Assembly: GCA_964553105.1 (NCBI GenBank)
Contig: CAZKJO010000019.1
Coordinates: 1-42,233, forward strand
Direction: 5' to 3'
DNA: 42,233 nt
DNA from: Profundicola sp964553105
GTDB lineage: Bacteria > Bacteroidota > Bacteroidia > Flavobacteriales > Weeksellaceae
In this document: piece after piece, positions 34,402 through 41,660 of the stretch
Position numbering within the stretch: the stretch's first letter is position 1
How the letters are laid out: the number at the start of each line of letters is the position of its first letter
Position numbers and translations under genes: made by a program
The notes under the pieces: model-generated
Told to the model about the DNA's origin: nothing
The model's input: the letters and a program-made list of their open reading frames with translations, nothing else
Database searches by the model: none

Positions 34402-34851
34402 ATGTCATTAGAAAAAACCATCATGGAGGATATTAAAACAGCCATGAAAGCCAAAGATAAAGTAGCATTAGAGTCATTACGTGCAGTTAAAACAGCCTTG
34501 TCTTACGCAAAAACAGAAGCGCAAGTAGATGAACTATCAGAAGCTGACGAGATTAGCATTTTACAAAAACAAGTAAAAATGCGTAAAGAAGCAGCCGAGC
34601 AATTTTCTTCTCAAGGTAGAGATGATATGGCTGAAAAAGAATTACAACAAGTGGCTGTTATAGAAAAATTCCTTCCACAACAATTAAGTGAAGATGAATT
34701 AGCCGCAGAAATCACTGCTATTATTCAACAAGAAGGAGCATCTGGAATGAAGGATATGGGCAAGGTTGTAGGGATCGCTAACAAGAATTTAGCAGGCCGC
34801 GCAGAAGGAAAAGCGATAGCTGGAGAAGTCAAAAAACAGCTAAATGCCTAA
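34402..34851 (+). CDS. GatB/YqeY domain protein
   Basis: 149 aa, all-helical YqeY family. This domain is homologous to the tail of GatB and its helical part is thought to contact tRNA, but the function of the free-standing form is unknown. Typical segments are MKAKDKVALESLRAVKTAL, LQKQVKMRKEAAEQF, and the C-terminal GMKDMGKVVGIANKNLAGRA. Full length. It follows the FtsZ terminator with its own promoter, a neighbour relation I recall as frequent in Bacteroidota. Confidence 0.93.
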   Translation: MSLEKTIMEDIKTAMKAKDKVALESLRAVKTALSYAKTEAQVDELSEADEISILQKQVKMRKEAAEQFSSQGRDDMAEKELQQVAVIEKFLPQQLSEDELAAEITAIIQQEGASGMKDMGKVVGIANKNLAGRAEGKAIAGEVKKQLNA

Positions 34852-35001
34852 TAATCAGTGAATATTAACATTTTTTGAAATTTTTAACTTAAGATTAACA
34901 AGGTTTATTTTAACGTTTAATCATACGGCTTAGCGCAAATCTTTGCCGATTAAAGTTGAGTTATTTAGAATGAGTATAAGGTTCATTTGAGCTTTCGAGT
35001 T

Positions 35002-35009
35002 TACATTTG
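35002..35009 (+). promoter_or_regulatory. -7 promoter element for the RlpA-like gene
   Basis: TACATTTG, exact TAnnTTTG, 25 bases before the ATG at 35035. Confidence 0.55.
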
Positions 35010-35034
35010 CCCCCGTAAATAAAAAGTTACAGCA

Positions 35035-35403
35035 ATGAAACGAAGTTTATTTTATACTTTTATTCTGTTCATGAGTCTAAATTTTTCTTTAGCCAACATG
35101 AACGCACCAGAAAACAATAGCGAAGAAGTTAGAGTTTCTTGGTACGGAGGCAAATTCCATGGTCGATTAACCGCTAGCGGTGAGGTTTACAACATGAATG
35201 ATTTTACAGCAGCGCACAAGAAATTACCATTTGGAACCAAAGTTAGAATTACAAACATTAGAAATAATAAATCGGTAATTGTAACCATAAACGACAGAGG
35301 ACCATTTGTTGGCAATAGAAAGTTTGATCTTAGTAAGGCAGCATTCCATGAGATTGCCTCAGCAGGTAGAGGAGTGATAACAGCAACTTACGAAATTTTA
35401 TAA
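35035..35403 (+). CDS. RlpA-like double-psi beta-barrel protein, secreted
   Basis: 122 aa with an N-terminal signal peptide (MKRSLFYTFILFMSLNFSLA) and then one DPBB domain: VSWYGGKFHGRLTASGEVY, KLPFGTKVRITN, VTINDRGPFVGNRKFDLSKAA. RlpA proteins cleave denuded glycan strands at the septum or bind peptidoglycan; the conserved DRGPF and Asp/His residues are kept, so catalysis is possible. The SPOR domain of classic RlpA is absent and there is no lipobox cysteine, so it should be a soluble periplasmic protein. Placed just after the division cluster but with its own promoter and terminator. Confidence 0.9.
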   Translation: MKRSLFYTFILFMSLNFSLANMNAPENNSEEVRVSWYGGKFHGRLTASGEVYNMNDFTAAHKKLPFGTKVRITNIRNNKSVIVTINDRGPFVGNRKFDLSKAAFHEIASAGRGVITATYEIL

Positions 35404-35426
35404 AACGAAATAATAACATTTAATCC

Positions 35427-35469
35427 AATCCACTTATCCCGATAACTATCGAGATGGTGGATTTTTTTT
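35427..35469 (+). terminator. Terminator after the RlpA-like gene
   Basis: AATCCAC / GTGGATT outer stem, inner TATC-CGATA / TATCG-GAT pairing, then a T-rich tail. Confidence 0.82.
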
Positions 35470-35543
35470 ATTCATCTTATTTAGATTCATATTGAATTAT
35501 ATGTATATGATGAATTTCATTGGTGATTAGTCGATTGATTCTT

Positions 35544-35551
35544 TAAATTTG
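35544..35551 (+). promoter_or_regulatory. -7 promoter element for sdhCAB
   Basis: TAAATTTG, exact TAnnTTTG, 30 bases before sdhC. Confidence 0.55.
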
Positions 35552-35581
35552 TCCAATACCAAAAGTTAAAAAAATAAACTA

Positions 35582-36247
35582 ATGGCTAAAGGACTGTTTA
35601 ACTCATCGATTGGACGAAAGTTTGCAATGGCACTTTCGGCCTTTTTCTTGCTGATTTTTTTACTTCAGCATTTCTTAATTAATATGTTATCTGTTTTCTC
35701 AGCAGATATGTTTAATTCTGTATCTCATTTTATGGGTACAAATCCATTCATTCAATTTGCAATGCAACCTATCCTTATTGCGGGTATTGTATTACACTTT
35801 GTACTAGGATTTATATTAGAATTACAAAACAAAAAAGCAAGACCTATTGCTTATGCTAAATCTAACCCTTCACAAAACTCAACTTGGATGTCGAGAAATA
35901 TGATTTGGAGTGGATTAGTAATTTTAGCTTTCTTAGGATTACACTTTTATGACTTCTGGTTACCAGAAATAACGCACAAATATGTACATGCACTTCCGGC
36001 AGATGAAACAAGATACTTTGGTGAATTAGCAGAAAAATTTCATAGTCCAGTGAGAGTGGGATTATATGTGGTTGCATTTGTTTTATTAATGATGCATTTA
36101 CTACACGGATTCCAATCTGCTTTTCAATCCATGGGTGCGAATCATAGAAAGTACAATGGGTTAATTAAAGGTTTCGGTAAAGTTTACGCCATCGTAATCC
36201 CTTTAGGCTTCATCTTTATCGCTGTATATCATTTCCTTAATCAATAA
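35582..36247 (+). CDS. sdhC: Succinate dehydrogenase cytochrome b subunit
   Basis: 221 aa membrane anchor of complex II. Five hydrophobic segments (starting near residues 12, 58, 105, 155 and 198) and several histidines placed in or next to helices (LLQHFLIN, LHFVLGF, LGLHFYDFW, LMMHLLHGF, AVYHFL) fit the single-subunit di-heme type found in Bacteroidota and Bacillus. It carries electrons to menaquinone. No separate sdhD is present or needed. First gene of sdhCAB, 10 bases before sdhA. Confidence 0.95.
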   Translation: MAKGLFNSSIGRKFAMALSAFFLLIFLLQHFLINMLSVFSADMFNSVSHFMGTNPFIQFAMQPILIAGIVLHFVLGFILELQNKKARPIAYAKSNPSQNSTWMSRNMIWSGLVILAFLGLHFYDFWLPEITHKYVHALPADETRYFGELAEKFHSPVRVGLYVVAFVLLMMHLLHGFQSAFQSMGANHRKYNGLIKGFGKVYAIVIPLGFIFIAVYHFLNQ

Positions 36248-36257
36248 GTAGTAGAAC

Positions 36258-38270
36258 ATGACGAAATTAAACGCAAAAATTCCTCAAGGAGATATAGCTG
36301 ACAAATGGTCAAATCACAAAGCAAACATTCGCCTTGTATCTCCTAACAACAGAGATAAAATTGATATCATCGTAGTTGGTACTGGTCTTGCCGGTGGTTC
36401 AGCTGCTGCTACTTTAGCAGAATTAGGATATAAAGTAAAAGCATTTTGTTATCAAGATTCACCAAGACGTGCGCACTCTATTGCGGCTCAAGGTGGTATT
36501 AACGCTGCTAAAAACTATAAAGGTGATAACGACTCTGTTTATCGTCTTTTCTATGATACTGTAAAAGGTGGTGACTATCGTTCTCGCGAAGCCAACGTAC
36601 ATAGATTAGCAGAAGAGTCTAGAAATATTATCGACCAATGTGTTATGCAAGGTGTTCCATTCGCTAGAGATTACGGTGGAATGTTAGATAACCGTTCATT
36701 TGGTGGTGTACAGGTTAAGCGTACATTCTACGCTAAAGGACAAACAGGTCAACAATTATTATTAGGTGCTTATTCAGCAATGAACCGTCAAATTAACTTA
36801 GGTCGCATTAGCATGTACAATCGTCATGAAATGTTAGACTTAGTTGTTGTGGATGGTAAAGCACGTGGAATTATCGCAAGAAACTTAGTGACGGGAGAAA
36901 TCGAAAGACATTCAGCTCACGCTGTAGTTATCGCTTCTGGTGGATACGGCAACGTATTCTTCTTATCTACCAACGCCATGGGATCTAATGCCACTGCAGC
37001 ATGGAAGATTCACAAAAGAGGTGCAACTTTCGCAAACCCTTGCTTCGTTCAGATTCACCCAACTTGTATTCCAGTACACGGAACCAATCAGTCTAAATTG
37101 ACATTGATGTCTGAGTCATTACGTAACTCAGGTAGAATTTGGGTTCCTAAGAAGAAAGAGGATGCAGAAGCTATTAGAGAGGGAAGAAAGAAAGCGGCTG
37201 ATATTCCAGAAGAAGAAAGAGATTATTATTTAGAGAGAAGATATCCTGCATTCGGTAACTTAGTACCACGTGACGTTGCATCTAGAGGTGCAAAAGAGAG
37301 ATGTGATGCTGGTTTCGGAATCGAAAATAACGATACTAATGAAGGTGTATTCTTAGATTTCTCTACAGAGATTCAAAAGAAAGGAAAAGAGGTTGCATTC
37401 TCACAAGGTAACCACAACCCTACTCCAGAAGAGATTACTAAATTAGGTAAGGCTTGGGTTGAGGAGAAATATGGTAACTTGTTCCAGATGTACCAAAAGA
37501 TTACCAACGAGAATCCATATGAAACACCGATGAAGATCTATCCTGCGGTTCACTACACTATGGGTGGTATTTGGGTTGACTATAACTTAATGAGTACAAT
37601 TCCTGGATGTTATGTAGCTGGTGAGGCTAACTTCTCAGATCACGGTGCTAACAGACTTGGAGCTTCGGCTTTAATGCAAGGTTTAGCAGATGGTTACTTC
37701 GTTCTACCATATACCATGGCTGATTACTTAGCTGATGATATTAGAACAGGTCCTATTTCTACTTCAACTCCAGAGTTCGAACAAGCAGAGCAAGAAGTGA
37801 AAGATAGAATCAACTCACTTATCAACAACAAAGGAACTAAGTCAGTAGACCACTTCCACAAGCGATTAGGTTTAATCATGTGGAACAAAGTTGGAATGGC
37901 TAGAAACGCTCAAGGATTACAAGAGGCAATTCACGAAATCGCTGAATTAAGAGAAGAATTCCACAGAGATGTTTATGTTCCTGGATCAGCAGATGAATTT
38001 AACCCAGAGTTGGAAAAAGCTGGTAGAGTTGCTGATTTCTTAGAGTTAGGTCAGTTAATGGCAATGGATGCACTAAGAAGAAATGAGAGTGCTGGTGGTC
38101 ACTTTAGAGAAGAATACCAAACAGAAGAAGGAGAAGCATTACGTGACGATGAAAACTTTGCGCATGTTTCTTGCTGGAACTATAACGGACCAGATATTTC
38201 AAAAGAAGAATTTTTTAAAGAAGAATTAGAGTTTAACTACATCGAGTTGAAACAACGTTCATATAAATAA
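36258..38270 (+). CDS. sdhA: Succinate dehydrogenase/fumarate reductase flavoprotein subunit
   Basis: 670 aa catalytic subunit that oxidises succinate to fumarate at a covalently bound FAD. FAD-binding GTGLAGGSAAATLAELGY, the flavin-attachment histidine in RRAHSIAAQGGINAA, substrate loop with QIHPTCIP, arginine segment RDVASRG, and GEANFSDHGANRLGASAL near the capping domain are conserved. Length and the long insertions match the B-type enzymes of Bacteroidota rather than mitochondrial-type SdhA. Eight bases separate it from sdhB. Confidence 0.98.
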   Translation: MTKLNAKIPQGDIADKWSNHKANIRLVSPNNRDKIDIIVVGTGLAGGSAAATLAELGYKVKAFCYQDSPRRAHSIAAQGGINAAKNYKGDNDSVYRLFYDTVKGGDYRSREANVHRLAEESRNIIDQCVMQGVPFARDYGGMLDNRSFGGVQVKRTFYAKGQTGQQLLLGAYSAMNRQINLGRISMYNRHEMLDLVVVDGKARGIIARNLVTGEIERHSAHAVVIASGGYGNVFFLSTNAMGSNATAAWKIHKRGATFANPCFVQIHPTCIPVHGTNQSKLTLMSESLRNSGRIWVPKKKEDAEAIREGRKKAADIPEEERDYYLERRYPAFGNLVPRDVASRGAKERCDAGFGIENNDTNEGVFLDFSTEIQKKGKEVAFSQGNHNPTPEEITKLGKAWVEEKYGNLFQMYQKITNENPYETPMKIYPAVHYTMGGIWVDYNLMSTIPGCYVAGEANFSDHGANRLGASALMQGLADGYFVLPYTMADYLADDIRTGPISTSTPEFEQAEQEVKDRINSLINNKGTKSVDHFHKRLGLIMWNKVGMARNAQGLQEAIHEIAELREEFHRDVYVPGSADEFNPELEKAGRVADFLELGQLMAMDALRRNESAGGHFREEYQTEEGEALRDDENFAHVSCWNYNGPDISKEEFFKEELEFNYIELKQRSYK

Positions 38271-38278
38271 GAATTAAT

Positions 38279-38898
38279 ATGGCTGATAAAATCATAAATA
38301 TTACACTCAAAATTTGGCGTCAAAAAAACGACAAATCTAAAGGGAAAATTGAAACTTATAAGTTGAACGGTGTTTCTCAAGCGAGTTCTTTTCTCGAAAT
38401 GTTAGATCAATTAAACGAACAATTGATTGCTGAGAAAAAAGATCCTGTAGCTTTCGACCACGACTGTCGTGAAGGAATTTGTGGAACTTGTTCTCTATAT
38501 ATCAACGGGCGTCCTCACGGACCTGACACAGGAATTACAACTTGTCAATTACACATGAGAATGTTCAATGATGGAGAAACTATTTATATCGAGCCTTGGC
38601 GTTCGGCTGCGTTCCCAATTATCAAGGACTTAGTTGTTGATAGAAGCTCATTCGATAGAATTCAACAAGCAGGTGGATATGTTTCTGTTGACACAACTGG
38701 TAACACGGTAGATGCAAACGCACTTCCAGTTCCTAAATTTGATGCAGACCGCGCATTTGATGCTGCAGCTTGTATTGGATGTGGAGCTTGTGTGGCAGCT
38801 TGTAAAAACGGCTCAGCGATGCTATTCGTGGGTGCTAAAGTTTCTCAGTATGCTTTATTACCACAAGGTAAAGTTGAAGCTACTAAACGTGTTCAAGA
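38279..38898 (+). CDS. sdhB: Succinate dehydrogenase iron-sulfur subunit (3' end lost in gap)
   Basis: 206 residues are visible. The [2Fe-2S] cluster cysteines are in CREGICGTCSLYINGRPHGP and TTCQLHM; the second domain begins with CIGCGACVAACKNGSAML, which binds the [4Fe-4S] cluster. The frame runs into the run of N at 38899 after KRVQ. From family length (about 245-250 aa) some 40 residues are missing, including the last cysteine group for the third cluster. This is a sequencing gap, not a broken gene. Continuation of the frame through the N run into 38999-39139 is artificial. Confidence 0.96.
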
Positions 38899-38998
38899 NN
38901 NNNNNNNNNNNNNNNNNNNNNNNNNNNNNNNNNNNNNNNNNNNNNNNNNNNNNNNNNNNNNNNNNNNNNNNNNNNNNNNNNNNNNNNNNNNNNNNNNN
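38899..38998. other. Assembly gap (100 N)
   Basis: Exactly 100 unknown bases, the usual placeholder for a gap of unknown length. It removes the ends of sdhB and rnpA. Confidence 0.99.
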
Positions 38999-39225
38999 CT
39001 TTTAATCCTATTTCGATCGGTTGCATTCTTAAACCTTCTTTTCGGCACAGAAAAGGCAACTTGCGTATTTTCAGCAATGTTTTTACAATCCTTAAAATTC
39101 TCTGGAGTAAACTCTAGATATATGACTCTAATGGGATAAGCTTTGATAGATTTACCTTTAGAAAACAAGGTATCGAAATAGCATTTTCGTTTTAATCTTT
39201 CGTGTTTCTTAAAGGTATTTTTCAA
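38999..39225 (-). CDS. rnpA: Ribonuclease P protein component (3' end lost in gap)
   Basis: 75 residues are visible before the N run. RnpA is the small basic protein that helps the RNase P RNA cut tRNA leaders. KKHERLKRKCYFDTLFSKGK at the N-terminus and FSVPKRRFKNATDRNRIK, the RnpA signature with the catalytic-face RNR motif, identify it. The rest (about 45-55 residues) is in the gap. The start is TTG at 39225; there is no ATG before the conserved region. A TAAATTTG -7 box lies at 39268-39275 on the minus strand. Confidence 0.93.
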
Positions 39226-39267
39226 AATTTATATCTTCTTTTAATTGTGGTATTAAATCCACTTATC

Positions 39268-39275
39268 CAAATTTA
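39268..39275 (-). promoter_or_regulatory. -7 promoter element for rnpA
   Basis: TAAATTTG on the minus strand, 42 bases before the TTG start. Confidence 0.5.
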
Positions 39276-39297
39276 GAATAAGTACAAATAACTTTCG

Positions 39298-39305
39298 TAA
39301 TTTTG
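39298..39305 (+). promoter_or_regulatory. -7 promoter element for the bacilliredoxin gene
   Basis: TAATTTTG, exact TAnnTTTG, 51 bases before the ATG. The leader contains the small inverted repeat TTGCAATTAAGCAA. Confidence 0.55.
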
Positions 39306-39356
39306 TAGTCGATTGCAATTAAGCAATTACAAATTTAATTTAAAAAAACAAGATAT

Positions 39357-39767
39357 ATGTATCCAGAAGATTTAGTTATGCCAATGAAGGCTGAATTAAC
39401 AGAAAATGGGTTTACTGATTTAAGTACGGTTGAGGCGGTAGAAGAATTCTTACAAAAGAAAGGGACTACCCTAGTTGTGGTAAACAGCGTGTGCGGTTGT
39501 GCTGCAGGTGGAGCTCGTCCAGGTGTGGTTCACTCATTAACAGGAGATAAAAAACCAGATAACTTAGGGACTGTGTTTGCAGGATTTGATATCGATGCTA
39601 CGAATACAGCGCGTGCGGCTATGATGCCTTTTCCTCCTAGTTCACCATCAGTTGCTTTGTTCAAAGACGGTGAATTAGTTCATATGCTAGAGCGTCATCA
39701 TATTGAAGGTCATTCTCCTCAAATGATTTCAGAAAACTTACAACAAGCTTATAACGAGTATTGTTAA
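39357..39767 (+). CDS. Bacilliredoxin, BrxA/BrxB (YphP/YqiW) family
   Basis: 136 aa thioredoxin-like protein with a CGC redox motif in VVNSVCGCAAGGARPG (near residues 46-48), the family's hallmark. In Bacillus these proteins remove bacillithiol from oxidised proteins. Whether this organism makes bacillithiol cannot be seen here, though some Bacteroidota do carry the family. MYPEDLVMPMKAEL at the start and MPFPPSSPSVALFKDG and ERHHIEGHS in the second half match the family over its full length. Single gene. Confidence 0.94.
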   Translation: MYPEDLVMPMKAELTENGFTDLSTVEAVEEFLQKKGTTLVVVNSVCGCAAGGARPGVVHSLTGDKKPDNLGTVFAGFDIDATNTARAAMMPFPPSSPSVALFKDGELVHMLERHHIEGHSPQMISENLQQAYNEYC

Positions 39768-39778
39768 TTTACTTTTTG

Positions 39779-39863
39779 GGTTAAGTAAGATGTATTTAAA
39801 AAAGTTTTGATAGTAGATAGTACTATTTTCAAAATGCTAAATTATCTTACTTAACCTTTTTTT
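39779..39863 (+). terminator. Long two-tier hairpin terminator after the bacilliredoxin gene
   Basis: A perfect 13-bp stem GGTTAAGTAAGAT (39779-39791) / ATCTTACTTAACC (39844-39856) is followed by T7. The 52-base loop itself folds (GTTTTGA-TAGTA with TACTAT-TTCAAAA). Confidence 0.75.
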
Positions 39864-39886
39864 AATTTTAAATATAAATTCATTCA

Positions 39887-40885
39887 ATGAAAGTAGCTGT
39901 CGTTGGCGCCACCGGAATGGTTGGTAAAATTATGTTGCAAATTTTAGAGGAGCGTAACTTCCCTGTCACGGAATTAATTCCGGTAGCTTCAGAAAGATCT
40001 GTTGGTAATACAATTGATTTCAAAGGAGAAAAAGTTGCTATAGTTTCTATAGAGGATGCGGTTGATGCTAAATGTGATATTGCACTATTTTCGGCAGGTG
40101 GCTCAATTTCTTTGGAATATGCACCAAAATTTGCTGCCCAAGGAACCACGGTTATAGATAACTCATCTGCTTGGCGAATGGATGAAAACATTAAATTAGT
40201 TGTTCCTGAGATTAATGCCTCTCAACTTACAGCAGAGGATAAAATTATTGCCAATCCAAATTGCTCAACCATTCAATTGGTCATGGCATTAAAACCTTTG
40301 CACGATAAATACAAAATTAAACGTGTCATTGTTTCTACCTATCAGTCTGTAACAGGAACCGGAAAAGAAGCGGTTGAACAGCTAGAAGGCGAAATTAGAA
40401 ATGAAAAACCTAACATGGTTTATCCTTATCAAATCTTCAAAAATGCACTTCCACATTGCGATGTTTTTGGGGATAATGGCTACACCAAGGAGGAAATGAA
40501 GCTCACCAATGAGACCAAAAAGATATTATCTGACGATACTATACAATTAACGGCGACAGCAGTTCGCGTTCCGGTGCAAGGTGGACATTCTGAGTCTGTA
40601 AATATTGAATTTGAAAATGATTTTGACTTAAAAGATGTTAGACAATTGATGCATAACACGCCTGGAATCGTTTTAAAGGACAACCCTGACACCCAAATTT
40701 ATCCTATGCCACTTTACTCAGAAGGCAAGGATGATGTCTTTGTAGGGCGTATTAGACGTGATTTCTCGCAGGAGAATACGATGAATATGTGGATTGTTGC
40801 AGATAACCTTAGAAAAGGAGCTGCCACGAATACCATTCAAATTGCTGAATACTTGATAGCAAATGGCTTGATTAAACAAAATTAA
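39887..40885 (+). CDS. asd: Aspartate-semialdehyde dehydrogenase
   Basis: 332 aa. Reduces aspartyl phosphate to aspartate semialdehyde, the branch point to lysine, threonine, methionine and to the DAP used by MurE. N-terminal NADP-binding VVGATGMVGKIMLQIL, catalytic cysteine in NPNCSTIQLVMAL near residue 127, substrate-binding RVPVQGGHSESVNIEF with the catalytic His, and GRIRRDFS near the end are complete. No obvious TAnnTTTG box is seen in the short gap after the upstream terminator, so it may depend on read-through or an atypical promoter. Confidence 0.98.
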   Translation: MKVAVVGATGMVGKIMLQILEERNFPVTELIPVASERSVGNTIDFKGEKVAIVSIEDAVDAKCDIALFSAGGSISLEYAPKFAAQGTTVIDNSSAWRMDENIKLVVPEINASQLTAEDKIIANPNCSTIQLVMALKPLHDKYKIKRVIVSTYQSVTGTGKEAVEQLEGEIRNEKPNMVYPYQIFKNALPHCDVFGDNGYTKEEMKLTNETKKILSDDTIQLTATAVRVPVQGGHSESVNIEFENDFDLKDVRQLMHNTPGIVLKDNPDTQIYPMPLYSEGKDDVFVGRIRRDFSQENTMNMWIVADNLRKGAATNTIQIAEYLIANGLIKQN

Positions 40886-40904
40886 AAGCTCAGGCTAAAA
40901 AATA

Positions 40905-40943
40905 TTATAGCGCCTTATTTATCCATTTAAGGCGCTATTTTTT
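40905..40943 (+). terminator. Terminator after asd
   Basis: ATAGCGCCTTA / TAAGGCGCTAT, an 11-bp perfect stem with a 10-base loop and a T tail. Confidence 0.9.
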
Positions 40944-40984
40944 GTTTGAAATACTTTAAACACTGATTAAATAAGCTATTCTAA

Positions 40985-41164
40985 TTAGGGGAATTGTTTA
41001 ATGTTAATTTCACAAGTGTAGTTAAGTCTACCAAAGAAGGCCTTAAATTAATTGCAGGGCTGGATGAAGAAGATAAAACGCTATTTTTCGCATTATTGAT
41101 GGAATGCTTACCAAAAGTAAGTTCAAGGACTTCTTTAATAAAAATGTGGCGATGCTATGAATGA
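40985..41164 (+). pseudogene. Probable gene remnant
   Basis: A short open stretch without a proper start encodes protein-like sequence (KSTKEGLKLIAGLDEEDKTL, then FFALLMECLPK) and ends at 41164. After MECLPK the composition becomes unlike protein in this frame, while another frame reads KSKFKDFFNKNVAML to a stop at the same place, as if one base had been gained or lost. No start codon other than TTG (40994). I do not recognise the parent family. It lies between asd and the accessory genes at the right edge. The rest of 40944-41224 holds nothing else that I can support. Confidence 0.35.
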
Positions 41165-41224
41165 TAAAGCTATTCTTAGATACTTATATTTATCTAAAAA
41201 GCTATACTATAATAAAAATAGATG

Positions 41225-41659
41225 CTAATTTCGAATATAAATATTGAAAACATCACTACTTTCAATTTTATAAATCTCAGTTAAAAATATATAAATATCT
41301 CTTTCTATTAAATCAATATCTTTTCTATTAGGGAAATTATAGTAATAAGTTTTCTTATCGGGAAAAAGTTGGTAACTTCTTTTAACTTTTTTGAATATAC
41401 TAGACTTCTTAAAGTTATTTAAGTAAATCTCATTATTCGGTTTTTCTTCTGAAAAGACTATAAACAGTATTAGACCATCTGGTTTTGTTTCAATATCCAT
41501 ACCCCAAGAGTCAACAAACCCGCTATGAAAAATTTCAATTATAGGATGCTTTTCAAAAACAATATCCAATTGAGAAAATTCAAATGAATTAAGTTTCTCA
41601 AAATCTGTTAGAGCCTTAATTAAGTTGTTGGTTGTTTTCTTTTTAAAAAAATTAAACAT
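41225..41659 (-). CDS. Unrecognised 144-aa protein, candidate immunity protein
   Basis: 144 aa, no signal peptide or membrane segment, rich in Phe, Ile, Lys, Asn and Asp, and more AT-rich than the core genes. It begins MFNFFKKKTTNNLIKAL and has alternating hydrophobic strands (GLILFIVFSEE, YYYNFPN, IYIFLTEIYKI). I know no family for it. Its ATG (41659) is one base after the stop of the larger upstream gene, so it is co-transcribed and probably translationally coupled. A small, solitary, poorly conserved ORF directly after a long gene's C-terminus is the usual place for an immunity gene; that role is inference. Confidence 0.7.
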   Translation of the reverse strand: MFNFFKKKTTNNLIKALTDFEKLNSFEFSQLDIVFEKHPIIEIFHSGFVDSWGMDIETKPDGLILFIVFSEEKPNNEIYLNNFKKSSIFKKVKRSYQLFPDKKTYYYNFPNRKDIDLIERDIYIFLTEIYKIESSDVFNIYIRN

Positions 41660-41660
41660 A

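Noticed and set aside
38899..39139. Extension of sdhB through the N run
   Set aside because: The frame beyond the gap is antisense to rnpA and is joined only by unknown bases.
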